This document shows positions 59,301-64,000 of a stretch of 64,000 bases of DNA, piece by piece. The DNA comes from Lumbricus rubellus (taxonomy: Eukaryota > Annelida > Clitellata > Crassiclitellata > Lumbricidae), in contig OX243825.1 in the NCBI GenBank assembly GCA_945859605.1, positions 23,261,554 to 23,325,553 on the forward strand, read 5' to 3'. Numbering within the stretch: position 1 is the stretch's first letter; every line of letters begins with the position of its first letter. The notes beneath the pieces were generated by a model. It searched no databases. It was not told where the DNA came from and worked only from the letters and a program-made list of their open reading frames with translations. Position numbers and translations under genes: made by a program.

Positions 59301-60866
59301 ACTCTTCCTGCCTCTCAATCAATCAATCAATCAATCAATTTTTTTATTGAGCCAAGAATGCCCAAGAAGAACACAAGATATTATATCATCACATTAAAAT
59401 AAACATGAACGCTCTTGGTAACAAAAGGAAACCCAGAAGGGACTGCAGAGTCCCGCTGGTTAGGGCCACCTATGCACATTTTCTGGTAGCCTACTAGGCG
59501 TTTACAGATTCAATACAAAAATTACAGTCTATTATTCCATCGTAATAAATCAAAATAAATCAAAACTTAACTAAGAAAACTAAACGTTCCAAGTCACAAG
59601 TCTGTAGGCTACCCATTACAATTTACACGCTGGGGGGCCCCATCAATCGTGAGTGTCGCGAGTTTTATTGGAGTTGGGTCGCCGTGGTGCCGCTGTTTCC
59701 GGCGATCCAAGGGAGATAGCCTAACCTCCTCCAAAGGATTTCGATCTGCACACGGTGCTTTAACACCGTTGCTTGTTAGAGATAGGCCTACTTTATACTT
59801 TTGCATCACATCCCAGAGACGAGAAGAATGCACTCCAAGCTTGAACACACTTCTGTTTTTAGCTCAGATCTAGCCTGAGGAGTATTTTTTTTACATCGGG
59901 TGCTAAAATACTAAACGTAAACAATGATGATTAATGACGATAATAATATTTTATGGCCCTGTAAGACAGCCATGCATGCCTGCATTGCATGAGATATTTT
60001 TATGAGATATGCATTTGATTATTTATTACCTTTCGTTTGGACTTGATTTGTCGTTTGTCTCGTGTTGTGTTCGCATTTCCAGGCGCCGTGCGGCGCCACA
60101 ATCGCAGACCGAGAATGCCGTAAGTTCCCGTCAGAATGCCGAGTGGTATGACGTAGGTGAGGACGAATATGAAGAGCGTGTAGGTTCGACGCCAGACGAC
60201 CGTTGGATGCGGCCAGACCTCGTTACAGTCGGTCACCTGACGACCCCCTCCCCCGTCCACCTCGCGGGTCCTGGCCCTTCCGACGGCCAGCTGGATGGAC
60301 GATGACGTCAGAGCGATCAACCAGATGGAGCAGATGACGAACTTTGACCTTGACCTCGCGACCCTTGACCTCAGCGGATAGCGAACGACCCAGAAGCGAT
60401 CGATTCCGATGGCCATGTTGGTGCCGACGCTGGCCGTGACTGAGACGGTCTGCATGTAGAGGACGAGAGGACACATCGGTTCCGTGAAGATCCAATGTCC
60501 GAGCATGGTCATCGTGAAGGTGAAGGGCATGCAGAATACGGCCATGACGAGATCGGACACGGCGAGGTTGATGAGGTAGCCACGAAGGTCAGTTCTTGAC
60601 CGCTTGCCCACTGTGAAGACGATGATGACGACGATGTTGCCGACCACAGACAGGACAGTGGCCGACGTGTAGAGCGTTATGAGGACGATCCGTGATTCGA
60701 AGGACAGTCCGTCGTGGTCCGTCGAGTTATTCTCAACCATCCAAACATCCATCGGTGATTCACTGACCCACGAATCCACCACCGTATCCACCTCTTCCAC
60801 CTCTTCCAGTCTTCCAATCTCCATCTCTTCCTCCGTCGTCAAAAGTCGTTCAAGATCAGTCGCCAT
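45689..60866 (-). CDS. Class A (rhodopsin-like) neuropeptide-type GPCR
   Basis: Three coding exons on the minus strand, all joined at phase 0: 60866-60030, 47234-47013 and 45970-45689, giving 446 residues. Visible hallmarks are N-glycosylation sites NNS/NST at 46-49, TM1 with GN (76-77), LAVSD in TM2 (101-105), the Cys132-Cys214 pair, DRF instead of DRY (156-158), Pro241 in TM5, CWLP in TM6 (294-297), NPIIY in TM7 (341-345), and a CC pair (366-367) suitable for palmitoylation. The loop after TM5 reads LWRRTAPGN, followed by a basic KRQIKSKRK, as in many invertebrate neuropeptide receptors. DRF and CWLPLH recall NPFF/SIFamide, luqin/RYamide or tachykinin-like groups, but the ligand cannot be named. 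The tail is Ser- and Gln-rich. ATG 60866 was chosen as the first ATG in the open frame. Intron 1 is 12.8 kb and full of transposons. The donor after exon 2 (gtttgt) is weak. Confidence 0.85.
45955..46174. repeat. Tandem duplication covering the GPCR exon 3 acceptor
   Basis: Two diverged copies about 119 bp apart (45955-46073 and 46074-46174) share tcgatgagatc, catttattatg, aagacgacgattacgacga and gatgatacattgct. Each copy carries an AG acceptor on the minus strand followed by codons for HDLID. Confidence 0.85.
48383..48605. repeat. 84-bp tandem repeat, almost three copies
   Basis: Units start at 48383, 48467 and 48551: aagtataagtttaatgataa, ggacatgctccat, acagtgacgtaacaatag. The third unit lacks the duplicated ggacaatt segment. 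A further, partial relative precedes them. Confidence 0.9.
50458..51431 (+). mobile_element. hAT-family transposon remnant
   Basis: The left end CAGGCGCGGATTCAGG and the inverted right end CAGGGGCGGATCCAGG enclose a decayed transposase. The adjacent TCAAT is duplicated (50453-50457 and 51432-51436), shorter than the usual 8 bp. Its insertion point is proven by the interrupted fold-back arm around it. Confidence 0.8.
50700..51098 (+). pseudogene. hAT transposase C-terminal (dimerisation) fragment, frameshifted
   Basis: Three segments resemble the C-terminal hAT dimerisation region: YHDDLPSPDCF with ELKLWQLPA from 50700, then YPNITTIINILL, SVERANSSLRFVK and RSTMNEDRFNALILL from about 50840, then DDIINAYAREHPRRM to a stop at 51096-51098. 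The first and third are in one frame and the middle is in another, so two compensating frameshifts broke the gene. The N-terminal and catalytic parts are absent. It is a dead, truncated copy. Confidence 0.8.
52688..53436. mobile_element. hAT-like element, CATGGGCGCCC family, copy 2
   Basis: Termini CATGGGCGCCCG are flanked by perfect 8-bp target duplications GACTGCAC (52680-52687 and 53437-53444). It is opposite in orientation to the copy at 18366 and twice as long. An extra internal terminus, catgggcgcccac, at about 53164 suggests one element inserted next to or inside another. Confidence 0.88.
53925..53972. repeat. (GAT)n microsatellite
   Basis: About 16 gat units, followed by aataataa and gatgatgat runs. 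A long Asp/Asn-rich frame crosses it but looks like a composition artefact. Confidence 0.9.
54647..54773. repeat. Long hairpin with about 55-bp arms
   Basis: GTTTATCCTGTATAG at the left pairs with the inverse at the right end, continuing through tactacaaac and a ttcttctttc/gaaagaaga stretch to a short loop ggctagaat. It is probably a fold-back MITE inside the outer hAT element. Confidence 0.75.
55048..59173. mobile_element. 4.1 kb hAT-like element nested in the 54294 element
   Basis: Ends CAGTGGCGTCTACC and (inverse) CAGTGGCGTCTAACC, with subterminal runs of G and gagaacg, are flanked by perfect 8-bp duplications GTTTGAAT (55040-55047 and 59174-59181). I recognised no transposase. It contains an (AT)n run at about 56277-56313, a smaller hAT MITE at 57827 and a possible CAGTGGCGG-ended fragment at about 58373-58555. 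Confidence 0.85.
57827..58088. mobile_element. 262-bp hAT-like MITE, third nesting level
   Basis: Ends CAGTGGCGGAGTCTGG and (inverse) CAGTGGCGGCGCCAGG. The flanks tggtcaag and aagtcaag match at six of eight positions. Its right terminus is identical to that of the 38001 element, so they share a family. Confidence 0.7.
59390..59475. repeat. Inverted copy of the 39018 dispersed repeat
   Basis: Reads as the inverse of 39018-39105: gaacgctcttggt, caaaaggaaacccag, gactgcagagtcccgctgg. Confidence 0.85.
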
Positions 60867-61541
60867 CACACGACGACGACGACGACGATGACCGCCAGGC
60901 GGCGCTTTCGATTTGCCTAGCAACGCCTGACGACGGTATCCATGGCAACCGGACAGTTCCAGACGAGAGAGAGTCGCTTGCTATAAATCAAACTCTATTT
61001 TTATACACATTTGTTCAGGTATACGCATTTGTGCAAGTAGGGCATGCACACACACACAAACATGCACGCACGCACACATATATGCATATATGCAAAGCCA
61101 GATCTATGTACGTATGTTAATATTAGATACGTACGCATGTATGCATGTATGTATGCATGTTGTATATATATGCATACATATATGTTTGTAGGCTTATATG
61201 CATGCACTGTGTATGCATGCATGCATGTCTGTATGCATGACATTGTATGTATGACATTGTATGTATTGTATATATGTGTGGATATGTGTATAACTGTATA
61301 AACGTATACAATGTTATACATACACTCATGCCTTTTACCTTCCCCATACGAAACGATGTTGGAATCGATGTAAGCTGTTAAGTATGATGAGCGAATTGTG
61401 ATCATGCAGAAGAGGCACAACGCTCAGAAAGAGAGCTTCAACAGCTGACAGCTGCAGACTCTAAGACTCTAAGCAGTGTATATTTGGGTTACACCAGAAC
61501 ATAGAGGAACGATGACAGGACTAGAGAGAGCTTGGTATTAA

Positions 61542-63228
61542 CCCATTAGTGCCCAAAGTGGTAAAACCCAACAAATTAAGTTGTGGTTTCAGTAATCTTA
61601 ACAACTTGGTGCAGAAACATGGCTGATGACTTATTTATTGATTCGTGCTACATTATGAGTACTTTCCATACTGTCCGTTATAACGGACGTCGGGCACTAG
61701 CCCAGTGCTTAGGTTACCATTGCAGAATTAAGCCATCTTCTTATTTCATACAATGCTTGGCGAATGTTTTTGATGATTTGCAATATCTATTTACTTCATT
61801 AGCTAATTATCTTCATTTACCTAATGTCAAGTGCAGGGCACCAGCTTATTTGCAAGCGTTTCATGTATTGTGAGAGTGCTTGTGGCTCTAAGGATAACGG
61901 TTTCCATCACATTTCTCAAGCCTTGCAATGGCAGTTTGTGTTTCCTAGTACAATCCAATGATTGTTACCATCGCATTGTACACCAGGCTTACATGACTGC
62001 AGCAGCACGTTGACCTTGGGGGTGGATGGTACGCCAAGCAGTTGAGTACTGGATGGTACGCCATGACACTTGTGTACACTTACATCTGTTGCCTTGAGGC
62101 AAACTTCTGCTGCTTTAGTAAACTTCGTAAGAGATACCAAGCTATGTCACACAGGTAGACTGATTGGACATCACAATTTCCGTTGCCTGATTCATATCAT
62201 GTTAGCAACAGGCCGATCTTACTTATCAAAACCGCCCATGCCTTGATTGTAGAGCAGGAACATGGAAGTTTGGAAACCAGGCATATGGCTTTCTTCTGGC
62301 TGTGTGACTATCTCTGCACACGACCCTCGCCCACCATCCTAAAAGTTCATGCACTGCATGAAGACCAATAGGCCTACTAGGGATTATGTTCTATACAGGG
62401 TGGGCGCATCTTGAACCAAGTGCGACTACGTCGGGAGGGGATGGTCGGCCGGGGAGAGGACGGACAGGGATTGAGTCCGGTCTCCTCTCGGGGGGGGGGG
62501 GGGTAAAGTTTCTTACAGCACAGCGATCACGCCAGCAAATAATCAGTATAGTGAGGCGTGATACTAGTTCTTTGCACCTGGCTGCTATGGGTTTCAAGGA
62601 AAATTGACATGTGTACATGTTCCTCAAGTACAGGCTCCTTCATTACATGCCCCACCGTACCCAAACTCATGTCAGAAGTGCAAAAGTCTACAATATTTAT
62701 GTCAATTAGTGAGTCGGCAGTCTGAATAAACTGCAGGCTGATGCTTACTTCATATTACAAGTAATGCAACGACGGTGGTAATTGCTGGAACAATGGCGCA
62801 TGGAGACTTACTGTAGGAAACGTCATCTCTGGGCTAGTGCCCGACGTCCGTTATAACGGACGCTTACATTGCAATCGAAATTTCCTTTGGAAAACTTGCG
62901 GCAATTGGGATAATATTTTGTCAGCAAATTGACCAATATGGCTACTGCAAACAACATTTACACTTTCTCTAAATTCCTCCTCGTTCAATACCAAACATAT
63001 ATATAATAGCTAAGGGTAGCGAAGATTTTAGACATGCTGCAATAGACACATTAGCACAAGCAATAAAATATTTATAATCCACATAATCCGGCAATCACAA
63101 TAGTGGAATCTATAGCCAATTGACCCACCAATTAAAAAAAATAGTGATGACTATTTTATACAGTTGCCTCTTATTTTGGCAACGTGTTTTCTGAGCGTCC
63201 GTTATAACGGACGTCGGGCACTAATGGG
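61542..63228. mobile_element. piggyBac-like TTAA element
   Basis: The termini are CCCATTAGTGCCC and its inverse, bracketed by TTAA (61538-61541 and 63229-63232), the signature of piggyBac insertions (CCC...GGG inside TTAA). The 16-bp palindrome GTCCGTTATAACGGAC occurs three times (about 61673, 62840 and 63198), each beside a copy of cgtcgggcacta. No DDE transposase frame was recognised, so it looks non-autonomous. Confidence 0.82.
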
Positions 63229-63556
63229 TTAAAGCATGCTTTAGATTTATAAGCACAGTCTATAATTATTTACTTGAATTCTTTCATCGGCAGATGCAAT
63301 TTTCTCATCAGATAAGTATTCTCTAGATGCGGCTACAAATAGGACGCAAAAAATTAACACTATGACCTACTAGTATAAACATGGAATAGTAGGCCTATAC
63401 GAGAATTTATAAAGCGCTTCACTTTACTATAGCCATTCACCGTGACAGTGCTGAGGAAAGACGAAAGTACATGTACGTAAGAAACGATAAAGTAAAATGT
63501 ACGGTAAGTGCATGTGCTCCTGCAGATATTGTTGACAAGAGCATGAAATATGTAAA

Positions 63557-63682
63557 CTATCAAATCAAGATTCTAACACAAATTATCAAATCAAGGTTCT
63601 AACACAAATTATCAAATCAAGGTTCTAACACAAATTATCAAATCAAGGTTCTAACACAAATTATCAAATCAAGGTTCTAACA
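63557..63682. repeat. 26-bp tandem repeat, about five copies
   Basis: Units of atcaaatcaaggttctaaca plus caaatt, head to tail, the first with one substitution. There are no spacers, so it is not a CRISPR array. Confidence 0.93.
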
Positions 63683-64000
63683 CAGGCCCAGCGTCTTCTG
63701 AACCACTTAAAACCCATGTTATGTTATGTTTTGTTATGTTATGTTATGTTAAGAACATCGGTAATATTTTATAAGGGTTTCTAATAAAAAAATCTCACTT
63801 TCATTTTGTGTATCATTGACATGGCCGTAACCAGGATTTGATTTCGGGGGGTGTTTTTTCGGAGAGAGAATTTCTGATGACCTTTTTTTAGTCGTCAAAA
63901 TTTCTGACGACCTTTTTTAGTCGTCGGAAACGGCTTTCTTACCATTTTTCACCTAATATCATGTTTTTTTCATTATGCGCAATAGTGAATGTATTCTCTT

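Larger units (their letters stand above)
47235..60029 (-). other. GPCR intron 1, transposon-filled
   Basis: A 12.8 kb intron between the TM5 and TM6 exons. It contains (CAG/TAG)n near 47460-47530, (TTG)n near 48180-48213, an 84-bp tandem repeat (48383), a split fold-back element (50448), hAT elements at 50458, 52688 and 54294 (with nested 55048 and 57827), a hairpin (54647) and an inverted dispersed repeat (59390). A motif starting ggtcc and containing aatcagtccac recurs at about 49831 and 51769. No separate host gene is supportable. Confidence 0.6.
60867..64000. other. GPCR upstream region
   Basis: Upstream of the GPCR ATG: (cgacga) triplets near 60870-60890, a long stretch of alternating atgcatgtatg/acacac repeats (61040-61330), a piggyBac-like element (61542-63228), a 26-bp tandem array (63557) and gttat pentamers (63717-63752). 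The last 170 bp, from about 63822, start with ccgtaaccaggatttg and a G run, like the left end of another transposon cut by the window edge. No promoter motif is convincing. Confidence 0.5.

Overview
The window is animal nuclear DNA: AT-rich, with short exons, long introns, canonical GT-AG junctions and very many transposon and microsatellite insertions. No operons, ribosome binding sites, rRNA or CRISPR arrays are visible. The gene set and the transposon-rich style suggest a marine invertebrate, perhaps a deuterostome; that placement is an inference and is not fixed by the sequence.

Five protein genes can be rebuilt exon by exon, with reading phase conserved at every junction used. (1) 2.5-3.8 kb, plus strand: the 3' part of an ALP/Enigma (PDLIM)-type PDZ gene. 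(2) 8.05-12.05 kb, minus strand: COX18, a mitochondrial inner-membrane insertase for cytochrome c oxidase, five coding exons. (3) 14.9-23.3 kb, plus strand: NAF1, the H/ACA ribonucleoprotein assembly factor, ten coding exons, with a lineage-specific 48-residue repeat block. (4) 27.7-42.4 kb, plus strand: a coiled-coil gene of about 670 residues in thirteen coding exons, tentatively CCDC154-like, with ten consecutive 14-residue repeats in its largest exon. (5) 45.7-60.9 kb, minus strand: a class A neuropeptide-type GPCR in three coding exons, with a 12.8 kb intron after TM5.

Genes 1 and 2 converge, 2 and 3 diverge, 3 and 4 are in tandem, and 4 and 5 converge. The products have no obvious shared pathway: sarcomere or cytoskeleton, mitochondrion, nucleolus, coiled coil and cell-surface signalling.

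The rest is accessory DNA. Several transposons can be delimited exactly by terminal inverted repeats plus target-site duplications (TSDs). They include many hAT-like elements with 8-bp TSDs (three nested inside one another at 54.3-59.3 kb), a Mutator-like element with a 9-bp TSD, piggyBac-like TTAA elements, a PIF/Harbinger-like MITE and fold-back elements. A tRNA-derived SINE family and its 5'-truncated copies, and large simple-sequence arrays, are also present. I found no evidence for a wholly new biological system. The most unusual items are the 14/28-residue repeat protein, the nested transposons, the telomere-like minisatellite shared by two unrelated inverted-repeat elements, and a duplicated splice acceptor that may give the GPCR a second C-terminal tail.
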